64,000 nt of DNA from JAZDFC01 sp043808235 (GCA_043808235.1 JAZDFC010000095.1:124001-188000), one strand, 5' to 3'. Counted from the stretch's first letter, positions 54,220 through 64,000 are shown. The notes: generated from the sequence alone by a model not told the origin. Numbers and translations: made by a program.

Positions 54220-55365
54220 TTAACAGCCAATGTAACGGGAGATAACCAATCGTTGAATTTCGGAAGTTCCTTCGCCGATTTGCAACAATCGTTGATCGCG
54301 ATAAAATCTTTCGACCTCAAATTCTTTTATTAATCCGTATCCACCGTGAATTTGCACTGCTTCGTCTGTGACTTCTTTTGCGATTTCAGAACAATAAAGT
54401 TTTGCCATTGCGGCTTCTTTAGCAAAAGGAAGTCCGTTATCTTTCATCCAGCAAGCCTTATAAAGAAATATTCGCGCGTGTTCAATTTTTACTGCCATAT
54501 CCGCAAGCTTGAATGCTATTGCTTGAAATTTCGAAATCGAGCTGCCGAACTGTTTTCTTTCCTTTGAATAATTCAACGCAAGTTCGTATGCGCCTTGTGC
54601 ACAGCCAAGTCCCATCGCTGCTATTGAAAGCCTGCCGTTATCGAGAGTGCTTAACATAATGCGTGAACCCTGTCCCCGCCTGCCAAGTAAATTCGATTCC
54701 GGTACATGGCAGTTATCGAAAAATAATTCGGATGTATTCGAAGCACGCCACATCATTTTACCTCTCATGATATTGGCTGAAAAGCCCGGTGTTCCGTTTT
54801 CAACAATGATAGTTGAAAATTCTTTTTTTCCGTTCTCTTCATTAGTTACAGCCTGGACGTTGCAGCCCAAAGACAATTCCGATGAACCGTTCGTAATAAA
54901 AATCTTTGAGCCGTTAATTATCCAATCACCGTTTTCTAAAGTAGCTTTTGTTTTTGATCCGCGCGAATCGGAACCCGCGTCGGGTTCGGTTAATCCGAAT
55001 GACCATAAGGCATCACCAGTGCAAAGTTTGGGAAGGTACTTTTCTTTTTGCTCTTCATTTCCATAATAGTAGATAGGTCCTACACCGAGAGAATTATGTG
55101 CAGCAAGAGTAGCTGCTTGAGAACCGTCCACCCGCGCTAATTCTTCCACAGCAATAATATAAGAAAGGGTACTCAAATCCTGTCCGCCATATTTTACAGG
55201 GAGAGTCATTCCGAATAATCCTAACTCGCCCATTTTTTTAGTTAGAGAAACTGAGAATTCCTCTTTCTCATCCAATTCTCTAGCGGCTGGACGAATTTCT
55301 TTCTCCGCAAATTCTCTTACTGTATTGCGGATGAGAACATGTTCATCATCAAAGTTAAAATCCAT
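54220..55365 (-). CDS. Acyl-CoA dehydrogenase
   Basis: A 381-residue FAD enzyme of the short-chain/butyryl type. FGLTEPDAGSDSRGSKTKA contacts the flavin, WIINGSKIFITNGS and FDNCHVPESNLLG are family motifs, and the C-terminal ALEYxxER-type region reads ALNYSKERKQFGSSISKFQ. VQIHGGYGLIKEFEVERFYRDQRLLQIGEGTSEIQ includes the catalytic base glutamate in the GEGTSEIQ segment. It makes 2-enoyl-CoA; chain length or branching preference cannot be read off. The genes to either side are unrelated, so it probably has its own promoter. Confidence 0.94.
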   Translation of the reverse strand: MDFNFDDEHVLIRNTVREFAEKEIRPAARELDEKEEFSVSLTKKMGELGLFGMTLPVKYGGQDLSTLSYIIAVEELARVDGSQAATLAAHNSLGVGPIYYYGNEEQKEKYLPKLCTGDALWSFGLTEPDAGSDSRGSKTKATLENGDWIINGSKIFITNGSSELSLGCNVQAVTNEENGKKEFSTIIVENGTPGFSANIMRGKMMWRASNTSELFFDNCHVPESNLLGRRGQGSRIMLSTLDNGRLSIAAMGLGCAQGAYELALNYSKERKQFGSSISKFQAIAFKLADMAVKIEHARIFLYKACWMKDNGLPFAKEAAMAKLYCSEIAKEVTDEAVQIHGGYGLIKEFEVERFYRDQRLLQIGEGTSEIQRLVISRYIGC

Positions 55366-55428
55366 AACGATCCCTTTAATGGTTTCTGACTATGGTTTAA
55401 TCAACACTTTAATAATAAGCTGAAATTT

Positions 55429-58400
55429 TTACTTGAGCAATATTAATTTCAAATTATTTGTGAACTGCCGGTTCGACTCACTCGAATAAGCCTGGAATTT
55501 TGCAAAGTAAATTCCGCTTGGATAATTAGATGCATTCCAGGTAATCTCATGATTACCGGCATTCAAGTTACCATCTAATAATTCTTCTATTAATTGACCG
55601 AGTGAATTGAATATCGAGATTTTTATTAAACTCTCCTCAGGCAGTCCAAACCGGATCCTTGTTTCGGGATTAAATGGATTAGGATAATTTGGGTAAAGTG
55701 TAAATTCACCGGGGATATTATCATTTAATTCTGCCGAAGTGATCTGTGCTGTTTGGAAATTCCAACGATCGGAATACTCGCTGAAAGTAAGTTCGTTCGA
55801 TGCCTTTACTCGCCAGTAATATTTCTTATTTTCTTCCAGATTTTCAACTTGTTTTTCAGTTGCTGTTATCCCGCCAAATTCAAAATCAACATTGTTGAAA
55901 ATTACACTTTTCGCAACCTGGACCGAATAATTATTTGCACCGTCAACTGCTTCCCAATCAACTGTAATTGTTGTAGGTAAATCCTTCGAATTATTTTGGG
56001 GTAAAGATAACACCGGCTTAGTAAGCTGAGTTATAAAAGTATATCCCTCCGAAAACCCCGATTCTGCACCGGTATTTTCGGATTTAATTCGCCAATAATA
56101 AATTGTGTTAAAACTAAGATTAGTTGTAGTTATAGAATTCTCGATTATTCCTTCTTCGTCAATTAGAAAATTCGTAAAACTTTGATCGGTGCTGAGCTGT
56201 AAAGAATATGATTCGGCGCCATTAACATGAGCCCATTCCAATTTTGCTAAAATTGTAACACCACCTTCATTATTGACTGGTGAAACAGCTTCGGGTATGG
56301 CAAGCTCGTTAATCGCAAATGTTCTATTACTCGAATCGAATATTGCATTATTCTCAGAGTCAGCTACTTTGATTAAACATTCACTCGAATTAAGCTTGGG
56401 TACAATCCATGTATGTTCTCGAAGCGATGCATCCAAACCGGTCGCAATGCTTTCCCAACTCAATCCATTATCAGTAGAAAAATCTATATCGACTGATGTA
56501 ACATCATTACTCCACCATACTATTTTTTGTTGAGTTCCTTCAATCCATGTTTCACTTCCAACCGGGCGCGCTAAATCAATAAATTCTCCGTCGGGTTGAG
56601 TAAGATAAACGCGATATGCTGATCTTCCGTGAGTTCCGACCCACAATATTCTTTCATTACCGTAATCTCTGTAATCAAAATCCATCACCGGTACGAATGG
56701 AATTTCAAAATTCAGTCGTGTCCATTCCTCCCCTCCATTTATCGAACGATAAACTCCAAAGTCATTGGCGGTATATAAGTGCCCGGGAATTCTCGGATCA
56801 ATAAATAAATCATTGTGCGGTATGTCCGGCAAATCACCCGATATATTTTCCCAGGATGTTCCAAGATCTTTTGATTTATAAATTTTACCCGAACCGAAGC
56901 CTGATCTTACGACATACATTGTATTCTCATCGTAAGGATCACAGACAACTCTTGTAATAGTGCGCCCTGCATCGGGAATATTTGTAGCGATAGTGTACCA
57001 ATTACTGCCCCCATTAGTTGAAGCGAAGATACGCGTATCATCACCGGCTAACATCATGATATCCGGATTTAATGGACTAATGGCCATCGTTTCTATCGCA
57101 GCAGATAAGATTGCATTGGGAGTCATCGGCAACCAATCAGTTCCGCCGTTTGTTGATTTCCATGGCCGATCGGATGCAGTATAAATGATATTATGATCGA
57201 AAGGATGAATTAAATAAGGCACTACCCACGCTGATGGTTGATTTCCTTTATCGGGAGTGATATCATTGAAGGAATTGTAAGCACCACCATTCGTGCTTTT
57301 ATATAAAGTTCCGTATTGAATTGACATATAAACATTGTTTGGATCGGCATAATCTACAAAACATTCCATACCATCTGCAAAAGTAACTGTGCCCCATGTT
57401 AAACCACCATCGGTTGTGCGGAAGTTGCTATTATCTTGCGCGCCTCCAAAAACGATTGATGAATTGGAAGGATGAGAAGCGATTCTATAAAATTGAATCG
57501 TACTCAGTCCGGTACCAAGGCTCGCCCATGAACTGCCCGAATTTGTACTTTTATATACGCCGCCATCGCAGCCTACATATCTTATTGCTGGATTCGAAGG
57601 CGCAAAAACCATGCAATGGAAATCGACATGCATGTCCTGCTGACTGTAACTTCCCCCGACATAACTAAAAGAGCCCCCACCGGTAGTTGATCTTCTTAAT
57701 TCAGCATCGCCAATATAAACTTCGTTTGCATTGTTAGGATTTACCGCTAAGAGTAAATCGTACCATCCCTGTCCGCTGTCGTAAAGTTGCGAAGCGCTTG
57801 CCCAAGTCTCGCCGCTATCTTCGGATTTAAATAATCTCATTTTGTTGCCGCCAAATATGAGTAAATAGATTGTATTTGGCGACGAAACCGAGATGGCGAT
57901 TTGCATTCTTTCAAGAGCAATTCCGGAAATCATACCTGACGAATTTCTCCATGTTTCGCCATTATCAGTCGAGATATAAAATCCACCAGCGCCGCCAGCA
58001 TAAACTCTATTTGGCACAACCGGATCCGGCAGAATATCGAAAGTATCATCATTGGGAAGAACATTTGTCCAGGTCAATCCGGCATCGGTACTTTTCCATA
58101 CTCCCTCATTTCCGGGATTCATATTAAAAGAATAACCGCTCGCCAATGTGGCAAAAATTATATTCGAATTACCGGGACTTACTTCAAGAGATGAAAAATG
58201 AGTTCTATCACCGAAGTCATCATTTATTAAATCCCATGAATTACCGCCATTGGTGGATTTAAATAAACCTCGACCATCGTAAGTAGTCGAATTAAAATAA
58301 CGCATCCATTCGCCGCCGCCGGCATATACATTTTGAGGATTTACCGGATCTATTGCGATAGCGCCGAATGTTAACGAATTCAATTCCTTCCCCATATCCT

Positions 58401-58815
58401 CCCATGTGCTGCCTCCATCAGTGGATTTCCAAATACCGCCGGAGGCTGCGCCGATATATACAATATTAGGATCGGTAGGATGCACTGCCAATGCTCTAAC
58501 ACGACCACTTACTAATCCCCAATGAGGATGAGATTTCATATCAAGTCCGGCGGGACCTATCGATTCAGTGATTATGTCACTATTCTTGTTTTTATTTATA
58601 TCGCTATATTTTAATTGCTCATTATTTTTCTGATTAATAAAATATGACATTGGTATTGTATCGAATGGGAAAGCTCTTTGTTTATAAAACCATTCATACC
58701 TTTTATATGAGTTTCTATTTAAAACCTTTTCGGGGATATTCTGCACAGTTGATTGTGAGAATATCTCGCCCGATAGAAGCAAAATGATAATAATTAAAAA
58801 GCCATTTGTTTTCAT
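55429..58815 (-). CDS. Large secreted beta-propeller (BNR/sortilin-like) protein with type IX sorting domain
   Basis: A 1128-residue exported protein. About thirteen repeats of the kind KSTDGGSTW, KSTNGGNSW, ISTDNGETW and ASTNGGSNW fill residues 90-740, each with a preceding NVYAG-like strand, as in BNR/VPS10-type propellers and family GH74. Two FN3-like modules follow (YYWRIKSENTGAESGFSEGY and KYYWRVKASNELTFSEYSD). The sorting domain has YPNPFNPETRIRF and ends LKLILLK. Cell-surface binding or polysaccharide cleavage are options; no catalytic pair can be assigned. ATG 58815 is preferred to a TTG four codons upstream. Confidence 0.88.
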   Translation of the reverse strand: MKTNGFLIIIILLLSGEIFSQSTVQNIPEKVLNRNSYKRYEWFYKQRAFPFDTIPMSYFINQKNNEQLKYSDINKNKNSDIITESIGPAGLDMKSHPHWGLVSGRVRALAVHPTDPNIVYIGAASGGIWKSTDGGSTWEDMGKELNSLTFGAIAIDPVNPQNVYAGGGEWMRYFNSTTYDGRGLFKSTNGGNSWDLINDDFGDRTHFSSLEVSPGNSNIIFATLASGYSFNMNPGNEGVWKSTDAGLTWTNVLPNDDTFDILPDPVVPNRVYAGGAGGFYISTDNGETWRNSSGMISGIALERMQIAISVSSPNTIYLLIFGGNKMRLFKSEDSGETWASASQLYDSGQGWYDLLLAVNPNNANEVYIGDAELRRSTTGGGSFSYVGGSYSQQDMHVDFHCMVFAPSNPAIRYVGCDGGVYKSTNSGSSWASLGTGLSTIQFYRIASHPSNSSIVFGGAQDNSNFRTTDGGLTWGTVTFADGMECFVDYADPNNVYMSIQYGTLYKSTNGGAYNSFNDITPDKGNQPSAWVVPYLIHPFDHNIIYTASDRPWKSTNGGTDWLPMTPNAILSAAIETMAISPLNPDIMMLAGDDTRIFASTNGGSNWYTIATNIPDAGRTITRVVCDPYDENTMYVVRSGFGSGKIYKSKDLGTSWENISGDLPDIPHNDLFIDPRIPGHLYTANDFGVYRSINGGEEWTRLNFEIPFVPVMDFDYRDYGNERILWVGTHGRSAYRVYLTQPDGEFIDLARPVGSETWIEGTQQKIVWWSNDVTSVDIDFSTDNGLSWESIATGLDASLREHTWIVPKLNSSECLIKVADSENNAIFDSSNRTFAINELAIPEAVSPVNNEGGVTILAKLEWAHVNGAESYSLQLSTDQSFTNFLIDEEGIIENSITTTNLSFNTIYYWRIKSENTGAESGFSEGYTFITQLTKPVLSLPQNNSKDLPTTITVDWEAVDGANNYSVQVAKSVIFNNVDFEFGGITATEKQVENLEENKKYYWRVKASNELTFSEYSDRWNFQTAQITSAELNDNIPGEFTLYPNYPNPFNPETRIRFGLPEESLIKISIFNSLGQLIEELLDGNLNAGNHEITWNASNYPSGIYFAKFQAYSSESNRQFTNNLKLILLK

Positions 58816-58882
58816 TACACATCCCAATAATTAGTACAAATAAAAATATGATTATTTTTGGTTGTAAAATATAGCTGATGAT

Positions 58883-59545
58883 ATGATTTTTAGAACCATA
58901 AACTTTTGTGCCATACTAATAATATTTTCCTTTGTGGAATTTTCCAACTGCCATGCTCAAAAAGCAAATGATTTGAGTGGAGGCGTGATCTACATTTCCA
59001 ATTTTATTGCTTCAGATTACTTCTATTCACTAAAGAATGATAATAACGATCTTGCTTTGGTAGATACACTTTTCAATCGATCCTATATTTATTTCGACGG
59101 TGATATTTCTGAAGCATTGCTGGCTTTGACTTTCGCTTGTCTGCCTTACAATAAGATGCCGCTCAAATTACCATTGCTGAACATACGAGTTGATATTCCG
59201 CTTCCCTCAGTCGAGGAAAGTATTTTCCAAATAAAGATAAAAAATCTGCCGTCGCACTTACTTTACGATTCACCGGAGAACGAGTTTGGAGACAAAGATA
59301 AAATCCCCCATTTCTTCGGGAATGCTTTTTTATCTTACAATATCAGTTTCATAAATCTTGCAAAATTTGCAAGCGTTTATGTTGAATTATTCGAATCATC
59401 ATTCGCCGTTGAAGGTGCAGTAAGTTTGCGGGATATGAGGGTAAATCAATTGGGAGAATTATTCGGCGCCGCTTTAAAAAACAATATAAACCTAAAGCCA
59501 TCCACTCTATTTTCTCTGTATCAACTTTACTTTAGTATATTTTAA
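58883..59545 (+). CDS. Exported protein of unknown function
   Basis: A 220-residue protein with a signal peptide ending near SNCHAQ. The mature part contains SYIYFDGDISEALLALTFACLPYNKMPLKLPLL and DKDKIPHFFGNAFLSYNI. The second segment faintly recalls the DKxxH motif of YfiM-like lipoproteins, but this is weak. The C terminus looks helical. It is transcribed away from the propeller protein gene and toward the ClC gene, with only five bases between its end and that of the ClC gene. I cannot name a function. Confidence 0.65.
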   Translation: MIFRTINFCAILIIFSFVEFSNCHAQKANDLSGGVIYISNFIASDYFYSLKNDNNDLALVDTLFNRSYIYFDGDISEALLALTFACLPYNKMPLKLPLLNIRVDIPLPSVEESIFQIKIKNLPSHLLYDSPENEFGDKDKIPHFFGNAFLSYNISFINLAKFASVYVELFESSFAVEGAVSLRDMRVNQLGELFGAALKNNINLKPSTLFSLYQLYFSIF

Positions 59546-59550
59546 ATAGG

Positions 59551-61647
59551 TTAATTCCAGCTTGATACAACGGATATATTCTCATCCTTCCCAAAGAAAA
59601 CAAGCACATCTTCCTTTTGAATCAGATAATCCGGACCGGGTACAATTACTTCAGTATCATTATCGGAGAAAAACTGATTCTCCTTTTTAATCATTAGAAC
59701 TTCCAATCCAAAACGGTTTCTTATGCGAAGCTGAGCTAAAGATTTACCCACAAATTCTGGAAGCGCATAATGTTCAACAATCGAATAACCTTCAGCAACT
59801 TTTGATGCTTCAAGTTTTTTGATGGATTTTAATTCTCTTGCCAATCCACCCGCCGCATCATTTTTCAAACTCTCCTGGTTATATGCGGAAATGATATCCT
59901 GCTTTTTAATTGTACCGATAATCGTATCGATATCGTCAACTTCAGCAACAGGTAATTCTTCTACGTTTTGTTTGGCGAATAGATTGAGCACATACTCTAA
60001 ATCATCGTGCGGATGTACAATCACAATTCCCGGTCTGGCAATGTCCCTGGCGACAAGCATTTCACGGAGATATTCGTATTCAGTTATTATCGGTCGCAGT
60101 TCGGTTTCGGTAATAATCCCTTTCAATTTGCCGCTTGAATCACTAACATAAAAATTACTGTGAGTGCTGTCCATAATATGCGTTAATAGAGAGTTTAGTG
60201 GCATCTCTTCCGAGATGACTTCCACATCCGGTTTCATGAAATCTTCAACGTACAGTGAGCGTAATACTCCGGTGTCCCTTCCTTTGCTTAAATGATATCC
60301 TTCATGCTCAAGATGTTTCAGATGCACCGAGCTTTTGAAAACAACTTGAACAAGTGTATTGCTAATCACTACAGCAAGCATTAAAGGTAGAATGAAGGCA
60401 TATTCTTTTGTCATTTCAAAAAGTATCAGTATCGCTGAAATCGGGATAGAATTGATTCCTCCGAGCATAGCTCCCATTCCAACAAGAATATAAGTGGTTG
60501 TATTTAATTCCAATCCGAAGAACGAGTTTAAAAGAGAAGAAAAAATGTAGCCGATACAAGCGCCCATGAATAATGATGGAGCGAAAGTTCCTCCAAATCC
60601 GCCGGAATTAAGAACGAGTGGAACTAACAAAAATTTCATAGCTAAAAGGATTAAAACAATATTGATGGGATACTTAACAGCAATAATATTATTTATCCCC
60701 TGATACCCGATTCCAAAAATATCCTTGTAAAAAAATCCGCAAAGTCCAACCACTGATCCAACTAAAATCATCACACTCCACTGAGGAAATTTTTTAAATA
60801 TTCTTTTTTTTAAAAATGATTGAGTAAAGCTGGAATAGCGAATAAACAAAATTGAAACAACTCCGGTCGTGAGTCCTAATATTGCGTAAAGATAAAGCTG
60901 TTCATAATTCCCAATAGAAATTGAGTTGAAAACAAAAACTGATAGGTCGCCAAGAAATATACGAGAGATTGCGCTCGCAGTTACAGATGCCAAAATGAGA
61001 ACAGATAATGTAGGTGTGTGCAAATCATTCAGTAAAATGATTTCGAGCGCAAAGAATATTCCACCGAGCGGTGTGTTGAAAATTGCGGCTATTGCCGCAC
61101 CCGAACCGGCAGCCGTAAACATTCTTCGTCGTGAATCGGATAATCCCAAAATACTTCCCATCTTACTTGCAACGCCGCCGCCTAATTGAGCTGCCGGGCC
61201 TTCGGGACCAACAGTGCCGCCTGAACCGATACAAATAACCGGAGCTAAAAAATGGAAAAGAGTTGTTCGAAACGGGATATAGCCGCCTTTAAGCGCTACG
61301 GCTTTTATCACTTCAGCGACTCCTCTTTTTTTAGATACTTCCGGTGCAATCAATATCATCAAATATTGGATCAGCATACCAATGGCAGGAAGCAAAATAA
61401 CCGCTGCAGTCCCTAAAAAGAACAAACCGCCGGCAGTTTGCTCAAAGAAAATATTATTAAAAAATTCTATCGTATGGTGAAAAAATACGGCGGCTAATCC
61501 TGCAATTGCACCGGTAATTACTGCAAAGAAACTGAGTATTGAATAATCCGGGAAAGATAACCTCGAGAGAAATTTCTGTAAGCGAATACGTAGCAGACGA
61601 AAATATTTTGTGAATCCATATATTTTTTTTGTCGTTTCCGGTTTCAT
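59551..61647 (-). CDS. ClC-type chloride channel/antiporter with CBS pair and TrkA_C domain
   Basis: A 698-residue membrane protein. The ClC core (about residues 35-445) has GSGGTVGPEGPAAQLG, where the glutamate in GPEGP is the gate, and GGFGGTFAPSLFMGA as the second pore motif. Then come two CBS units (VEDFMKPDVEVISEEMPL and ARDIARPGIVIVHPHDDLE) and a C-terminal TrkA_C-like domain (VGKSLAQLRIRNRFGLEVLMIKK ... LIQKEDVLVFFG). CBS pairs bind adenine nucleotides in other ClC proteins; TrkA_C domains bind ligands in potassium systems. ATG 61647 is preferred to TTG 61659. Channel versus antiporter cannot be decided. Confidence 0.92.
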   Translation of the reverse strand: MKPETTKKIYGFTKYFRLLRIRLQKFLSRLSFPDYSILSFFAVITGAIAGLAAVFFHHTIEFFNNIFFEQTAGGLFFLGTAAVILLPAIGMLIQYLMILIAPEVSKKRGVAEVIKAVALKGGYIPFRTTLFHFLAPVICIGSGGTVGPEGPAAQLGGGVASKMGSILGLSDSRRRMFTAAGSGAAIAAIFNTPLGGIFFALEIILLNDLHTPTLSVLILASVTASAISRIFLGDLSVFVFNSISIGNYEQLYLYAILGLTTGVVSILFIRYSSFTQSFLKKRIFKKFPQWSVMILVGSVVGLCGFFYKDIFGIGYQGINNIIAVKYPINIVLILLAMKFLLVPLVLNSGGFGGTFAPSLFMGACIGYIFSSLLNSFFGLELNTTTYILVGMGAMLGGINSIPISAILILFEMTKEYAFILPLMLAVVISNTLVQVVFKSSVHLKHLEHEGYHLSKGRDTGVLRSLYVEDFMKPDVEVISEEMPLNSLLTHIMDSTHSNFYVSDSSGKLKGIITETELRPIITEYEYLREMLVARDIARPGIVIVHPHDDLEYVLNLFAKQNVEELPVAEVDDIDTIIGTIKKQDIISAYNQESLKNDAAGGLARELKSIKKLEASKVAEGYSIVEHYALPEFVGKSLAQLRIRNRFGLEVLMIKKENQFFSDNDTEVIVPGPDYLIQKEDVLVFFGKDENISVVSSWN

Positions 61648-61704
61648 GCTTTCTATCAATGCGCTATAATTTGGTTATACAAATTTTTCAATCTCTTAGT
61701 AGCA

Positions 61705-62880
61705 CTAAATATTTTTAATAATTACCGCCGAGGCTTCTCCTCCTCCAATACAGAGAGATGCAAGACCGAATTCGGAATTTCTTTTTTTCATTTCATGTAT
61801 CAGCGTTACTAAAATTCTTGCGCCGCTCGCACCAATTGGATGACCGAGCGCTATTGCGCCGCCATTTACATTGACTTTCGATGTATCCAAGCCAAGGAGT
61901 TGATTTACAGCAAGCGAAACAACTGCAAAGGCTTCATTTATCTCGAAAAGATTGATATCGTCTTTTGATAAATTGGCTCTCTTTAAAACCTTATTTATTG
62001 CATCGGCAGGCGCGGTTGTAAATTGAATAGGTTCTTTCGCAGAGGAGCTTTGAGCTACGATTTCCACTAACGGTTTTAAACCAAACTCCTTCGCTTTTTC
62101 TTCCGACATAATCAGCAGGGCAGCCGCACCGTCGTTTATGCTTGATGCATTTGCAGCAGTAATAATTCCCGAATTATCGAATGCTGGTTTTAGTCCACGA
62201 ACCTTGTCGAAATTTACTTTCTTCGGCTCTTCATCTTCACTTATTATTCTGTCTTCCTTTTTCGATGTAATTTTAACCGGTACAATTTCATCGCTAAATC
62301 TTCCGTTCTTTTGTGACTCGAGTGCACGTTTATATGATTCTATTGCGAAATCGTCCACTTGTTCGCGGGTGAATGAAAATTCCTTCGCACAGGTTTCTGC
62401 ACACTTCCCCATATGAATGTTGTTATAAACATCCCAGAGTCCGTCCTTTATCATCGAATCAATAATTTCTCCGTGACCCATTTTATAACCATTTCGCGCC
62501 TTAGGTAAGAGGTAAGGGGCATTTGACATGCTTTCAATGCCACCTGCAATAATTACATCGGCATCACCACATTGAATTGCTTGATGGGCGAGCATAACGG
62601 CTTTTAATCCGCTTCCGCACATTTTATTAATTGTTAAGCACTCAACTTTTTCTGGCAGACCCGAGAAAAGGGCAGTTTGTCTCGCCGGCGCTTGACCAAT
62701 TCCTGCCGACAGTACATTGCCTAAAATGACTTCATCTATTTTTTCCCCGGCGATATTTGTTTCAGCTAATATCGCTTCAAGAACAAATTTACCGAGCTGC
62801 GGCGCGGAAAATGACGAAAGTTCTCCCTGGAATGAACCAACGGAAGTCCTTTTCGCAGAGGTAATTACAATTTTTTTCAT
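61705..62880 (-). CDS. Acetyl-CoA C-acetyltransferase (thiolase)
   Basis: A 391-residue thiolase. The acyl-carrying cysteine is in INKMCGSGLKAVMLA, and NVNGGAIALGHPIGASGARI and LASLCIGGGEASAVII hold the histidine and the second cysteine. LFEINEAFAVVSLAVN is also standard. It either makes acetoacetyl-CoA from acetyl-CoA or cleaves 3-oxoacyl-CoA. It follows the 3-hydroxyacyl-CoA dehydrogenase gene by 21 bases, and these two steps are consecutive in beta-oxidation. Confidence 0.96.
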   Translation of the reverse strand: MKKIVITSAKRTSVGSFQGELSSFSAPQLGKFVLEAILAETNIAGEKIDEVILGNVLSAGIGQAPARQTALFSGLPEKVECLTINKMCGSGLKAVMLAHQAIQCGDADVIIAGGIESMSNAPYLLPKARNGYKMGHGEIIDSMIKDGLWDVYNNIHMGKCAETCAKEFSFTREQVDDFAIESYKRALESQKNGRFSDEIVPVKITSKKEDRIISEDEEPKKVNFDKVRGLKPAFDNSGIITAANASSINDGAAALLIMSEEKAKEFGLKPLVEIVAQSSSAKEPIQFTTAPADAINKVLKRANLSKDDINLFEINEAFAVVSLAVNQLLGLDTSKVNVNGGAIALGHPIGASGARILVTLIHEMKKRNSEFGLASLCIGGGEASAVIIKNI

Positions 62881-62901
62881 TTTATACCTTTAACTTTTTT
62901 C

Positions 62902-64000
62902 TTATGAAATATTTGACCGGTCCATATAATTGTTGATGGGGCCGTAAGCATGGAAGAAACCGGTTTTCAATATGGTGTTAACATCTTCTTCATTATTGGC
63001 AACTTTATCATGCACAAGTTTCAAAGCAATCTTTCTTGAATAAGCACAATACTTTCTGGCTAATTCTCCGCCAGGAGTATTCAGATTTTCTAATTCATTA
63101 AAATATTCTCTTAATATTTTATCCCTATCATCTGCTTTGATGACATTTTTCCATGTTTGAATTTTGGACGGAGTATTCCCGAGTAGGGAATCACACTTCT
63201 CTCGAATTTCTGAAATAGGCTGATAATTTTCCCCCGAAAAATCATAAATTGAAATAGGCTGTCCTTTTTCGTATTTCATTATACCATCGCGTTGCGAACC
63301 ATCAGGATTTTGTCCGCCCTTGATACCAAGTTTAATAAATTTATCAAGGAGCGTACTTTCTAAATTTTCGTCGGGCATATAAGGATTCATCACTTTTAGA
63401 ATGAACAAAACAACGTCAATCCCAACATAATCAATGAGCTGGAATATTCCCATCGGTCGAATTAAATATTCCTGACTAATTTTATTGATGATAAATACTG
63501 ATTCCGCAAATGATAATTCTCTATGCAATCCTTCTACTTCGTTAAGAGCGAATAATGCATCCCGCATAAAATGACCATTACCAATAAATCCAGCAACATC
63601 GTTTGATGGAACGACAGTCTTTTTTAATTTTTTCGCTAATTGCATAGCAAATTCATGAATTTCTGGTTTGGTTGAGGGACAAGTTATTAATTCAACTAAT
63701 TTTTGTACAGCCGGTGGATTGTAAAAATGAAATCCGATTATCCTACCGTTTAATACTGCTTTATCATCGAGGTAACCAATCGGCACTGATGAAGTATTTG
63801 TAAAATACCATGGATTACAATTGTTCATTCGCTCAATTTTTGTGAACAGATTTATCTTCAACTCAGGATTTTCATTCACTGCTTCAAAGATAATTTTGGA
63901 TGAGGCTGCAGATTCCATTTTTGTAGAAATATTAATTATTGAAAGCACTTCGCTCACATATTTCTCAATGAGTTTGCCTTCATCATTTTCATCCGGGGAA
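62902..64000 (-). CDS. 3-hydroxyacyl-CoA dehydrogenase, partial at right edge
   Basis: The reading frame stays open to the end of the window, so the start lies outside. What is visible is the latter part of the NAD-binding domain (SIINISTKME, NPWYFTNTSSVPIG, IGFHFYNPPAVQKLVELI) and the C-terminal helical domain (DVAGFIGNGHFMRDALFALNEVEG, RPMGIFQLIDYVGIDVV). The GxGxxG nucleotide loop must lie beyond 64000. It oxidises 3-hydroxyacyl-CoA with NAD. The C-terminal part is longer than in the short enzymes of about 280 residues. A GTG at 63957 is not the true start, as the frame continues upstream of it. Confidence 0.85.
   Translation of the reverse strand, partial: SPDENDEGKLIEKYVSEVLSIINISTKMESAASSKIIFEAVNENPELKINLFTKIERMNNCNPWYFTNTSSVPIGYLDDKAVLNGRIIGFHFYNPPAVQKLVELITCPSTKPEIHEFAMQLAKKLKKTVVPSNDVAGFIGNGHFMRDALFALNEVEGLHRELSFAESVFIINKISQEYLIRPMGIFQLIDYVGIDVVLFILKVMNPYMPDENLESTLLDKFIKLGIKGGQNPDGSQRDGIMKYEKGQPISIYDFSGENYQPISEIREKCDSLLGNTPSKIQTWKNVIKADDRDKILREYFNELENLNTPGGELARKYCAYSRKIALKLVHDKVANNEEDVNTILKTGFFHAYGPINNYMDRSNIS

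Overview
The window is AT-rich, densely coded bacterial chromosome. Four large exported proteins (near 13.0, 16.5, 48.9 and 55.4 kb) end in a type IX secretion sorting domain with the motif YPNPFNP. This motif, together with a GWxTD-domain protein and the general gene content, points to the Ignavibacteria/Chlorobi side of the Bacteroidetes-Chlorobi group. That assignment is inferred from protein motifs; no rRNA gene is present to confirm it.

0.1-12.3 kb: tRNA-Arg(TCG), tadA and adk on the plus strand face a long minus-strand run. In transcription order this run is an unknown acidic protein, manC, an rpiB-like gene, pyrK, pyrD, folC, rho, a GWxTD protein, pdxA, a methyltransferase and ftsE. 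Many junctions overlap by 1-8 bases.

12.5-20.1 kb: a small YbjQ protein with a clear terminator, then three secreted hydrolases: an M14 carboxypeptidase and two tandem CE2-type SGNH esterases. Behind them lies a non-coding palindromic repeat element.

20.2-37.8 kb: a glycosyltransferase and a four-gene nucleoside salvage operon (cdd, tdk, nupC, punA) on the plus strand. The minus strand then carries rsmE, an Omp85-type outer membrane protein, a CoA-binding protein, gcvP and the classical fatty acid cluster yceD-rpmF-plsX-fabH-fabD-(DUF3109)-fabG-acpP-fabF-rnc. The rpmF gene is only 59 codons long and easily missed.

38.0-44.3 kb: an ABC export pair, a PrsW-type membrane protease, nadD, meaB and an acyl-CoA carboxylase carboxyltransferase subunit, all on the plus strand.

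44.3-48.9 kb: an accessory island. It holds an MntA/HepT toxin-antitoxin pair bracketed by two related copies of the carboxyltransferase 3' end, two identical 51-bp palindromes, several copies of a short palindromic repeat family, a frameshifted DUF559 gene, and a truncated, interrupted RHS gene followed by a small membrane protein. This is the least ordinary part of the window.

48.9-64.0 kb: a secreted beta-helix protein, a membrane-anchored AraC regulator, a chemotaxis receptor, an acyl-CoA dehydrogenase, a very large secreted beta-propeller protein, a ClC channel fused to CBS and TrkA_C domains, a thiolase, and a 3-hydroxyacyl-CoA dehydrogenase that runs off the right edge. The acyl-CoA dehydrogenase, thiolase and hydroxyacyl-CoA dehydrogenase suggest beta-oxidation or related acyl-CoA catabolism.

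I did not find a convincing complete new system. The best leads are the bracketed toxin-antitoxin insertion, the palindrome inserted in frame in an esterase gene, the structured acpP-fabF spacer, and the RpiB-like protein with a replaced catalytic cysteine.
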